DNA from: JAPUIN01 sp041580375
Lineage (GTDB): Bacteria > Acidobacteriota > Polarisedimenticolia > Gp22-AA2
NCBI GenBank assembly: GCA_041580375.1
Contig: JBFGDZ010000012.1
Coordinates: forward strand, 1 to 36,752
Reading direction: 5' to 3'
DNA: 36,752 nt
Shown here: positions 31,213 through 36,752 of the stretch, one piece after another
Layout of the letters: the number at the start of each line of letters is the position of its first letter
Numbering within the stretch: position 1 is the stretch's first letter
Made by a program: the position numbers and the translations under genes
The notes under the pieces: generated by a model
Databases searched by the model: none
The model's input: only the letters and a program-made list of their open reading frames with translations
What the model was told of the DNA's origin: nothing

Positions 31213-33561
31213 CTACGGGCAGGGGAAGTTGTTCGGCCGGATGTTTCCGGCGCCGTCGACACCCAGGATCCCCTCGACGCCGCCGAACGTCCCGACGGCG
31301 AGGTAGGCGAACGCCGTCCCCGGCGGAGGCGGATCGGGATCCGTGAACGAGGCCGTGGGAAGACCCTGCAGGAAGCAGGCGCCGTAATTCGACGACGACA
31401 GTCCGGGGATGGCGGCGCGGTAGACGTTGTACCCGTCGACGAAGGGGCTTGAGGTCGCCGCGAACGATCCGCCGCCCGAGGCGCTCAGGTCGACCACGAC
31501 GGCGGCGGCCTGCATCGCGCCGTCGTCGGCGCGCAGCTTCCCGTGGCCGTAGCGGGTGTTCGGCACGGCGCCCGTGAAGGAGTCGCCCCGCGCGCCCTCG
31601 ACGAGCGCCGCCTTCACCTCCGGTCCGGTGAGATCGGGGTTGATCGACAGGACCAGCGCGGCCGCTCCGGCGACGTGCGGCGTCGCCATGCTGGTTCCGC
31701 GGATGTCGCCGTGCACGCCGTCCCGCTCGGTGAAGAACGTGCCGCGCGAAGCGCCGATCCCGCCCGCCAGAGTCGAGCCGACCCACTCGCCGGGCGCCGC
31801 GAGGTCCGGCTTCAGCCGGCCGTCGCGCGCCGGTCCGATACCGGAGAAGGAGGACTTCGCGCCCACGGCGGCCGAACGCGGGCAGCAGGTCTGGCTGCCG
31901 CTGCTGTTGATCCATCGATCCTTGCCGACGTAGGACGCGGCCGCCATGGCGTGGCGCGCCGTCCCGGGGACGGCGACCGTGTTGTCGAGCGTGAAGCTCG
32001 ACAGCGGGGCGTAGAAGGGCGACATCGTCGCCTCGTTCCATAGATGGAACGTGTCCTCCCCCGGCGCCACCGCATCGGCGGCGACCTCGATCGTCCACGC
32101 CCCTGCGCCCGGAGGAGCGACGGGGTCGCAGCCCGAATCGTCCCAGATCTGCACGAACACCTCGTTGTCGCCGTTGGCCGGATCCGGCGCGTTCGTCGCG
32201 TCGACGATGATCGCGCCGTCGGCCGTGCAGACGATCCCCGAATCGTTCCCCCGCGCGGCGCTGACGGTCACGCCGTCCGGCGTCGTGATGCGGAACTCCG
32301 CGCTGGCCGAGCCCGGGTACCAGAAGTCGATCCAGATGACGTCGTTTTCGGCGCCCGGTTCCGGCGTGTAGGACGACACGGTGAAGCCGTTCGAGGAGGA
32401 GCCGCCCTGGACCAGTGCGCCGGTCCAGTGCATCGACCGCGAGCCGGAGTTCCCGGCCGCGATCGCCATCTGCGCCCCGCGGCGCCCCGGCCCGACCGCG
32501 TTCGCGATCGCGATCTCGTCCGGATCGCTGCCGTCGTGCGCGCCGATGTCGGTGCCCAGGCTCATGTTCCCCACCCAGGGCTTCGCCTCGGCGGCGGCCG
32601 TCTGCCGGATGAACTGCACCCCGGCCGTCAGGTCGCAATCGAAGCAGAAGGCGCCGGCGTCGTCGAACACCCTCACGATCAGCAGGTCGGCCGCGGGCGC
32701 GACGCCGGCGAAGGTGCCCGCCGGGACGCCCTGGCCCGTGTGGCGCCCGTTGCCGGCCGCCGTGCCGGCCACGTGGGTGCCGTGACCGTGCCCGTCGCCG
32801 GTCATCAGGGAGCCGCCCGAGGAGAGCGCCGCGTCGATGTCGGCGCGCGTGTAGTGGGCGCCGAACGAGAACCCGGCGGGCGGTCCGTGGCCCGGATCGG
32901 TGAGGGTCTGATCCCAGATGCCCAGAATGCGCGTCGTGCCGTCGGCGTTGCGGAAGTCCGGGTTCGTCCAGTCGATGCCGGTGTCGACCACGGCGACGAT
33001 CACGCCGCTGCCGTCGACGCCGAGGCCGGCGTTCACCTCGTCCGAGGCGACCTGCGCCGCCGCCGTGCTCACGTCGTTCAGCAGATGGTAGGTGTGCGCC
33101 GCCTTGAGCCAGACCACGGACGGATGCCCGGCGAGCCGCTCGAGAGATGACACCGGCACGCTCAGCGAGACGATGTCGTCCACGCGGCCGCGGACTCCGG
33201 CGCCGATCTCCTCCAGCGCCCGGGCCACGGGAGCCCGCAGGCCCTCCGGCGAGAGCGCGGCGTGCGCGAAGCGGGCCCGGATCCGGATCGTGGCCTCCGG
33301 GGCGGCCGCGTCCGCCTGAATCCGCCGCGACAGCGTGCGGAGGACATCGCGCGAGCGCGCGGCCACCGGGGCGCGGAATCGCCCCTCTCCGCGCGTCGTT
33401 CCGATCGCGATGCGACGGAGGTGGGGATCGAGCCTCGAGAGCCACGTGGGATCGATCCGGTCGCCCGCGCGTCCCTGCCCCCGGATCGGTCCCGTCGGGG
33501 CGATCAGGAGCAGCGCGAGAAGGGTCGATGCGGAGACGGCTCCGCGGATCGGAAATGACAT
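31213..33561 (-). CDS. Secreted subtilisin-like serine protease (S8) with PA insert and C-terminal domain
   Basis: A 782-residue secreted protease with a signal peptide (MSFPIRGAVSASTLLALLLI), propeptide and S8 catalytic domain. The triad is visible: Asp in VIVAVVDTGIDW, His in GHGHGTHVAGTAAG, and Ser in RGTSMATPHVAGAAAL. A long insertion between His and Ser (about residues 370-520) is Asp/Gly/Ala-rich and beta-like. After the protease comes a ~90-residue module with VDGYNVYRA and AYLAVGTFGG that ends RPNNFPCP, resembling C-terminal domains of secreted proteins in related phyla. The ATG at 33561 lies 8 nt from a TATTCT -10. A GTG seven codons upstream is less likely. Confidence 0.93.
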   Translation of the reverse strand: MSFPIRGAVSASTLLALLLIAPTGPIRGQGRAGDRIDPTWLSRLDPHLRRIAIGTTRGEGRFRAPVAARSRDVLRTLSRRIQADAAAPEATIRIRARFAHAALSPEGLRAPVARALEEIGAGVRGRVDDIVSLSVPVSSLERLAGHPSVVWLKAAHTYHLLNDVSTAAAQVASDEVNAGLGVDGSGVIVAVVDTGIDWTNPDFRNADGTTRILGIWDQTLTDPGHGPPAGFSFGAHYTRADIDAALSSGGSLMTGDGHGHGTHVAGTAAGNGRHTGQGVPAGTFAGVAPAADLLIVRVFDDAGAFCFDCDLTAGVQFIRQTAAAEAKPWVGNMSLGTDIGAHDGSDPDEIAIANAVGPGRRGAQMAIAAGNSGSRSMHWTGALVQGGSSSNGFTVSSYTPEPGAENDVIWIDFWYPGSASAEFRITTPDGVTVSAARGNDSGIVCTADGAIIVDATNAPDPANGDNEVFVQIWDDSGCDPVAPPGAGAWTIEVAADAVAPGEDTFHLWNEATMSPFYAPLSSFTLDNTVAVPGTARHAMAAASYVGKDRWINSSGSQTCCPRSAAVGAKSSFSGIGPARDGRLKPDLAAPGEWVGSTLAGGIGASRGTFFTERDGVHGDIRGTSMATPHVAGAAALVLSINPDLTGPEVKAALVEGARGDSFTGAVPNTRYGHGKLRADDGAMQAAAVVVDLSASGGGSFAATSSPFVDGYNVYRAAIPGLSSSNYGACFLQGLPTASFTDPDPPPPGTAFAYLAVGTFGGVEGILGVDGAGNIRPNNFPCP

Positions 33562-33569
33562 GGGCCGTA

Positions 33570-33598
33570 AGAATACCGTCACATCCGGGCCCCGGCAA
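33570..33598 (-). promoter_or_regulatory. Promoter of the S8 protease, 8 nt from its ATG
   Basis: On the minus strand TTGCCG (33593-33598) and TATTCT (33570-33575) are 17 bp apart, with the ATG only 8 nt further. There is no Shine-Dalgarno, so the mRNA is probably leaderless. The -35 overlaps the hairpin that follows the upstream gene. Confidence 0.6.
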
Positions 33599-33612
33599 CG
33601 AAAAGCCGGGGC
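33589..33612 (-). terminator. GC hairpin after the outer-membrane gene
   Basis: GCCCCGGC and GCCGGGGC form a perfect 8-bp stem with an 8-nt loop, starting at the first base after the stop. It has no T tract after the stem, so termination may be weak. Confidence 0.5.
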
Positions 33613-34167
33613 TCAGAAGGAGAATCGACCCCCGATGGTGATGGTGTTGACGGGGCTCGACAGATCTCCGGTCGTGTAGTGGAAGAGGAGCTCGCCGCGC
33701 AGGGCGAAGAACCGCAGCAGCTGGATGTCCAGGCCGCCTCCCCAGTTGGCTCCGAGCTCCAGCGAGTTGGAGGTGTTGTTGTTCTCGGACAGTCGCAGGC
33801 TGTAGACGCCGACGCCGAAGGTCAGAAACGGATGCAGCGTCGTGAAGCGCGCGGAGAGGACCATGTTGCCGGCCACGAACAGGGCGTCGGCGTCGGGCTG
33901 GGTCGGTCCGATCCCGCTCGATGTCCGCGAGTCGACGGTGAGCAGTCCCGCCCAGGCCCGGTAGGCGGCCACGCGCGTCTTCTGATACTCGAACGAGAAG
34001 GTCAGCGCGCGGTCCGTCTCGTACGCGCCCTCGTTGCGCGCGTCCGCATAGCCGACGCTGGCCGTGAATCCCTTGTCGCCCGGTTGATTCGCGGCGATCA
34101 GGTCAGAGGGAAGGAGGAACAGCACGAGGATCGAGGAAAGGAGAACGTAAGTCGGCGACCATCGCAT
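33613..34167 (-). CDS. Outer-membrane beta-barrel protein
   Basis: A 184-residue protein with a signal peptide (cleavage near LIAANQ) and alternating beta strands, for example FTASVGYADA, RALTFSFEYQKTRVAAYRAW and HPFLTFGVGVYSLRL, ending TITIGGRFSF. A terminal Phe after a strand is the BAM-recognition signature for outer-membrane barrels; this size fits eight strands (OmpA/OmpW-like). Specific function is unknown. GGAG lies 5 nt before the chosen ATG; an upstream in-frame Met (34209) lacks one. A TGC-TAGCAT -10 is 52 nt upstream, and a GC hairpin follows the stop. Confidence 0.8.
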   Translation of the reverse strand: MRWSPTYVLLSSILVLFLLPSDLIAANQPGDKGFTASVGYADARNEGAYETDRALTFSFEYQKTRVAAYRAWAGLLTVDSRTSSGIGPTQPDADALFVAGNMVLSARFTTLHPFLTFGVGVYSLRLSENNNTSNSLELGANWGGGLDIQLLRFFALRGELLFHYTTGDLSSPVNTITIGGRFSF

Positions 34168-34218
34168 CGCGACTCCCCAGCGGTCCCGCCCGCCATCGTT
34201 CATCCCCACACGCCCCGG

Positions 34219-34227
34219 ATGCTAGCA
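34219..34227 (-). promoter_or_regulatory. Extended -10 for the outer-membrane barrel gene
   Basis: On the minus strand the sequence reads TGC-TAGCAT, preceded by a run of seven A bases that could act as an UP-like element. No -35 match at 17 bp. It sits 52 nt before the chosen start. Confidence 0.5.
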
Positions 34228-34538
34228 CAGGAAACTTTTTTTGGGGCCGGCGAAAGCGCTTGCGGATCGGGCCCTCCCGGGGCCCGCGCGCCCATCGTTC
34301 CCGAGCGTGGCCGAAAACGCGGGACCGGGTCCGTGAACTCCCCGCCGGAAGGAGACTTCATCGCCGGACGCGCCTCGAATGCCCTGTGGACGCGTATTCG
34401 AGGGTTTTCCACAGGATGTTGAGGGATTGTGGATCCCGGCTCACCATATCTTGCCCGACCGGGACCACCCGGTGGACCGGGACCGTCTATCTGATTCTGA
34501 TCGAATGATTTCCCGGAGCGGCGGGAGGGAAAGATCGC
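34228..34538. other. Intergenic sequence between the outer-membrane gene and the mraZ promoter
   Basis: No gene supported. It contains an imperfect palindrome centred on AAGCGCTT (34254-34261), an 8-bp inverted repeat CCTGTGGA/TCCACAGG (34383-34390/34408-34415), and a third TGTGGAT (34428-34434). Nothing else stands out. It lies between divergently transcribed genes. Confidence 0.6.
34383..34436. repeat. Inverted repeat with DnaA-box-like units
   Basis: CCTGTGGA (34383-34390) and TCCACAGG (34408-34415) form a perfect 8-bp inverted repeat with a 17-nt spacer. The right arm is part of TTTTCCACA (one mismatch to the DnaA box TTATCCACA). TGTGGATCC (34428-34436) is a weaker match in the opposite orientation. 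Could be an operator, a hairpin or a small DnaA site cluster. Confidence 0.45.
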
Positions 34539-34567
34539 TTGACAAGATGGGGGGGGCTCTGTATATA
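34539..34567 (+). promoter_or_regulatory. Sigma70-like promoter of the mraZ (dcw) operon
   Basis: TTGACA (34539-34544) and TATATA (34562-34567) are separated by exactly 17 bp, close to consensus. Transcription would start near 34574, at the first MraZ box. This is the only near-consensus pair I found in the 575-nt intergenic region, and it faces mraZ. Confidence 0.8.
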
Positions 34568-34573
34568 CGGGCG

Positions 34574-34598
34574 GTGGAGCAAAGTGGACTAAAGTGGG
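34574..34598 (+). promoter_or_regulatory. MraZ operator: three direct GTGG(A/G) repeats
   Basis: GTGGA at 34574, GTGGA at 34584 and GTGGG at 34594 repeat on an exact 10-bp period. MraZ is known to bind TGGGN-type direct repeats about 10 bp apart, contacting one face of the DNA. The boxes start at the predicted transcription start, so bound MraZ would block promoter escape. The first two units end in A instead of G. Confidence 0.8.
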
Positions 34599-34673
34599 CT
34601 TACCAACCCACGAGCCCCGAGACACCTAGCAGCACTCAGAAATTCGCCTAGGCAGCATCCGATACCGGGGGGT

Positions 34674-34694
34674 GGGATGTCAACGTCCTTTTTT
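34674..34694 (+). terminator. Terminator-like hairpin with T6 in the mraZ leader
   Basis: A short stem GGGATG/CGTCCT (one G-T wobble) with a TCAA loop is followed by TTTTTT at 34689-34694. It lies about 100 nt after the predicted start and 48 nt before mraZ. An upstream CATCC (34656-34660) can pair with the GGATG arm instead, which would dissolve the terminator. The stem is short, so strength is uncertain. Confidence 0.4.
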
Positions 34695-34742
34695 CGCGCG
34701 GCGCGGGCGACCGATACGGGCCGGCCAGCAGGTGAATGAAGG

Positions 34743-35183
34743 GTGCTGAGGGGGAATTCTCCCGCCAAGCTCGACGACAAGGGGCGCCTCAAGATCCCCA
34801 CCGGCTTCCGCCGGCACATCGAGGAGCGCTACGGGCGCGAGTGCTTCGTCACCTCCCTCACAGGCGAGTTCGTCCGCGTCTACCCGATGCCGATCTGGAT
34901 CGACATCGAGAAGAAGCTCGCCACGCTCCCCTCGATGCATCCCACGATCACGCGGTTCATGAACTTCGTCAATTACTTCGGCCAGGTGAACGCCTTGGAC
35001 GACCAGGGGCGGCTCCTGATCCACCCGCTCCTGAGGCAGCGCAGCGAGATCGACGGTGAGGTCGCCGTTCTCGGCCATCAGATCTGGCTCGACATCTGGA
35101 ACCGCGAGAAGTTCGAGGCGAAGCTCGCGGCGCAGCCGTTGACGGAAGAAGACCGGCAGATCCTCGCTTCGCTCGGGATCTGA
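34743..35183 (+). CDS. mraZ: Transcriptional regulator MraZ
   Basis: A 146-residue MraZ with two AbrB/SpoVT half-domains: LDDKGRLKIPTGFRR near residue 10 and LDDQGRLLIHPLLRQ near residue 84. GTG start; AGGTGA lies about 7 nt upstream. MraZ binds TGGGN-type direct repeats and represses its own division-cell-wall operon. Three such repeats are present upstream at 34574-34598 on an exact 10-bp period, so autoregulation is expected. It is the first gene of the dcw cluster and is followed by rsmH after 24 nt. Confidence 0.96.
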   Translation: MLRGNSPAKLDDKGRLKIPTGFRRHIEERYGRECFVTSLTGEFVRVYPMPIWIDIEKKLATLPSMHPTITRFMNFVNYFGQVNALDDQGRLLIHPLLRQRSEIDGEVAVLGHQIWLDIWNREKFEAKLAAQPLTEEDRQILASLGI

Positions 35184-35207
35184 GGGAATCGTGCTCGCGA
35201 AGACGCC

Positions 35208-36158
35208 ATGGAACAGGCGGCCCATCAGCCCGTCCTCCTCCGGCAGGTGCTGGAGTCGCTCGCCTGCCGTCCGGGAGGCGTCTGGGTGGACGGCACCATC
35301 GGGCCGGGGGGACACGCCGAGGCGATCCTCCTGGCGACGGCGCCCGACGGCCTGCTCGTCGGCTGCGATCGCGACGGCGCCGCGATCGAGCGGGCCCGCC
35401 TCCGGCTGGCCCCGTTCGGGCGCCGGGTCCGTCTCGAGCGCATGGATCACCGCGGCCTTCCCGATCGGCTCGACGCGATCGGGTGCGGGGCGGTCGACGG
35501 CGTCCTTCTCGATCTCGGCGTCTCGTCGGCGCAGCTGGACGATGCGGAGCGCGGCTTCTCCTTCCGTCTGGAGGGCCCTCTCGACATGAGGATGGACCGC
35601 ACCCAGGAGACGACGGCGGCCGATCTGGTCAACCGGCTGGGCGAGCCGGAGCTGGCGGAGATCCTGCGCCGCCACGGCGAGGAGCCCCGCGCCCGCCGGA
35701 TCGCGCGCGCCGTCGCGCGCGAGCGGAGCCGCGAGCCGATCCGGACGACGACGCGGCTGGCGGAGATCGTCGCGCGCGCGTGCGGCCCCGCGCGAGGGCG
35801 GCGCATCCATCCCGCCACGCGCACGTTCCAGGCCCTGCGGATCGCCGTCAACGGCGAGATCGACGGGCTCGGCGATCTGATCGAGAGCATGGCCGCGCGC
35901 CTGCGGGGGGGAGGCCGGCTCGCGGTGATCTCGTTCCACTCCCTCGAGGATCGCATCGTCAAGCGGACCTACCGGGCGCTGTCCGGCCGTTGCGTCTGCC
36001 CGCGCGACCTTCCGGTCTGCGCCTGCGGACGGCCCGGCCTCGTCCGGCCGCTGCACCGCCGGGCCGCGCGGCCCGGCCCGGAGGAGGTCCGCGACAACCC
36101 GCGCAGCCGCAGCGCCCGCCTGCGCGCGGCCGAGCGACTTCCGGGAGGTCGTGCATGA
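35208..36158 (+). CDS. rsmH: 16S rRNA (cytosine(1402)-N4)-methyltransferase RsmH
   Basis: A 316-residue SAM-dependent methyltransferase of the MraW family. Motifs are VDGTIGPGGHAEAIL (SAM loop), GLLVGCDRDGAAIERA, VDGVLLDLGVSSAQLD, PLDMRMD, HPATRTFQALRIAVN and VISFHSLEDRIVK. A late CVCPRDLPVCACG is also family-typical. It N4-methylates C1402 in the ribosomal decoding centre. The stop overlaps the ftsL ATG (ATGA), coupling it to cell-division genes. Confidence 0.96.
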   Translation: MEQAAHQPVLLRQVLESLACRPGGVWVDGTIGPGGHAEAILLATAPDGLLVGCDRDGAAIERARLRLAPFGRRVRLERMDHRGLPDRLDAIGCGAVDGVLLDLGVSSAQLDDAERGFSFRLEGPLDMRMDRTQETTAADLVNRLGEPELAEILRRHGEEPRARRIARAVARERSREPIRTTTRLAEIVARACGPARGRRIHPATRTFQALRIAVNGEIDGLGDLIESMAARLRGGGRLAVISFHSLEDRIVKRTYRALSGRCVCPRDLPVCACGRPGLVRPLHRRAARPGPEEVRDNPRSRSARLRAAERLPGGRA

Positions 36159-36616
36159 GATCGCGGCTCGATCCGAAGCGTCTCCACCTGAACGCCCGTC
36201 TGGTGCGCGAGAAGGATCGCGCCCGCGCCCGCGAGCTCCGACGGCTGCTGCTCGCCTGCGCCGCCATCGCCGTCCCGCTCCTCGTCTACGTCTGGCAGCG
36301 CGTCGACTTCATCAGGGTGTCGTACGAGATCGAGGACCTCGAGCGGCAGCACCGGCTGGAGCGCGAGGCGAACGAGGAGCTGCGCGTGGAACGGTCGCAT
36401 CTCCGCTCGCCCGGGCGGATCGAGGGGCTGGCCCGCCGCCAACTGGGACTCACGGAGCCCTCGCCGCAGGACGTCCGGCGCGTGGTCCTCATCGACGGCA
36501 CGATCGACGAGCTGGGCGGCCCCGTCGCCGGCCCCGTGCCGCGGCGCCGCGGGGGGGTGATCGCCGCGTCCGCCGCCGTCGCTCCGGTCGATCGGGACGC
36601 GGAGGCGCGCCCATGA
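36155..36616 (+). CDS. ftsL: Cell division protein FtsL-like
   Basis: A 153-residue bitopic membrane protein with a basic cytoplasmic tail (about 1-30), one membrane helix (about 31-48) and a periplasmic coiled coil (IEDLERQHRLEREANEELR). A QLGLTEPSPQDVRRV segment follows, the usual FtsL end. FtsL joins FtsB and FtsQ to regulate septal peptidoglycan synthesis. Position directly between rsmH and a probable ftsI supports the call. The extra ~40 C-terminal residues are Pro/Arg/Ala-rich. GGAGG precedes the ATG, and its stop overlaps the next start. Confidence 0.88.
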   Translation: MRSRLDPKRLHLNARLVREKDRARARELRRLLLACAAIAVPLLVYVWQRVDFIRVSYEIEDLERQHRLEREANEELRVERSHLRSPGRIEGLARRQLGLTEPSPQDVRRVVLIDGTIDELGGPVAGPVPRRRGGVIAASAAVAPVDRDAEARP

Positions 36617-36752
36617 CCCCGCGGCGCGTCACGGGGCGTCTCCCCCGCCGCCGGGCGGCGCGGCGGCCGCGCCGCGGGACCCGCGCCGCGGCGCCACCGG
36701 TCGCGGCGACCCCGCGCGCGCGACGCGCCCGACTGATCCTGCTGATCGTCGC
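36613..36752 (+). CDS. ftsI: Probable division transpeptidase FtsI/PBP, N-terminal fragment (3' truncated)
   Basis: Only the first 46 codons are in the window. They encode a very Arg-rich cytoplasmic tail followed by the start of a membrane helix (RLILLIV). The position immediately after ftsL (ATGA overlap) is that of ftsI in dcw clusters, and FtsI begins with a short basic tail and a single helix. The catalytic domain lies outside, so the name rests on context only. Confidence 0.6.
   Translation, partial: MTPRRVTGRLPRRRAARRPRRGTRAAAPPVAATPRARRARLILLIV

Noticed and set aside
31160..33598. 812-codon frame on the same strand as the S8 protease
   Set aside because: It covers the whole protease gene in another frame and encodes only Arg/Gly/Pro-rich sequence. 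The protease frame holds the complete catalytic triad.
34383..34436. A replication origin
   Set aside because: Only one good DnaA-like box, no AT-rich unwinding region, and no dnaA, dnaN or gidA genes nearby.
34680..36056. 458-codon minus-strand frame across mraZ and rsmH
   Set aside because: It is low-complexity and opposite two clearly recognised genes.
1..36752. CRISPR arrays, tRNA genes, insertion sequences or prophage
   Set aside because: I found no regular spaced repeats, cloverleaf-like sequences, transposase motifs or phage genes on either strand by reading.

Overview
The window is a dense, GC-rich (about 70% by eye) bacterial chromosome segment with many GTG starts and many 4-nt start/stop overlaps. 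The gene mix is alternative complex III with caa3 oxidase, a eukaryotic-type Ser/Thr kinase with a TolB/WD40-like sensor, secreted M28 and S8 peptidases, bacterial topoisomerase VI, and a standard mraZ-rsmH-ftsL cluster. This suggests an uncultivated Acidobacteriota-like lineage or a neighbouring phylum. That assignment is inference; there is no rRNA in the window to settle it. I saw no tRNA, rRNA, CRISPR array, insertion sequence or phage gene.

Region 1 (1-7752, + strand) is one tightly coupled respiratory operon. It holds the end of actC, then actD, actE, actF, a small membrane-anchored protein, a SCO copper chaperone, and caa3 oxidase subunits II (with fused cytochrome c), I (A2-type with a YS motif), III and IV. 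The quinol-oxidising complex and the terminal oxidase are therefore made from a single transcript.

Region 2 (7808-17474, - strand) is a run of mostly housekeeping and stress genes. It includes a ferritin-like protein, a Ca2+/Na+ exchanger, DUF4230, YceI, a membrane protein ending in a Cys-rich ribbon, conserved small proteins, a lipoprotein alpha/beta hydrolase and a glycine-zipper protein. Upstream of these lie topoisomerase VI B and A, whose start region carries an alternating CG tract, and an SDR oxidoreductase.

Region 3 (17598-23111, + strand) has a secreted DUF1028 protein, an orphan Dam-like adenine methylase, and a two-subunit CoA-transferase followed by a class III aminotransferase with an unusual Arg/Gly-rich then acidic N-terminal extension. 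GATC is strongly over-represented in the sections I counted, which may be connected with the methylase.

Region 4 (23151-34167, mostly - strand) is an envelope and secretion block. It contains the kinase, a lipoprotein isoaspartyl peptidase, a secreted PDZ protein, an M28 peptidase translationally coupled to a thioredoxin-reductase-like flavoprotein, a subtilisin-like protease and an outer-membrane beta-barrel protein. Several of these genes have a -10 element only 8-15 nt before the start codon and no Shine-Dalgarno, as expected for leaderless transcripts.

Region 5 (34168-36752, + strand) opens with a 575-nt intergenic region. It holds a strong sigma70-like promoter, three MraZ boxes at exact 10-bp spacing and, further downstream, a terminator-like hairpin with a competing alternative pairing. 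mraZ, rsmH, ftsL and the start of a probable ftsI follow. The most interesting signals are this mraZ leader, the topoisomerase VI start region, the GATC enrichment beside an orphan methylase, and the extended aminotransferase.
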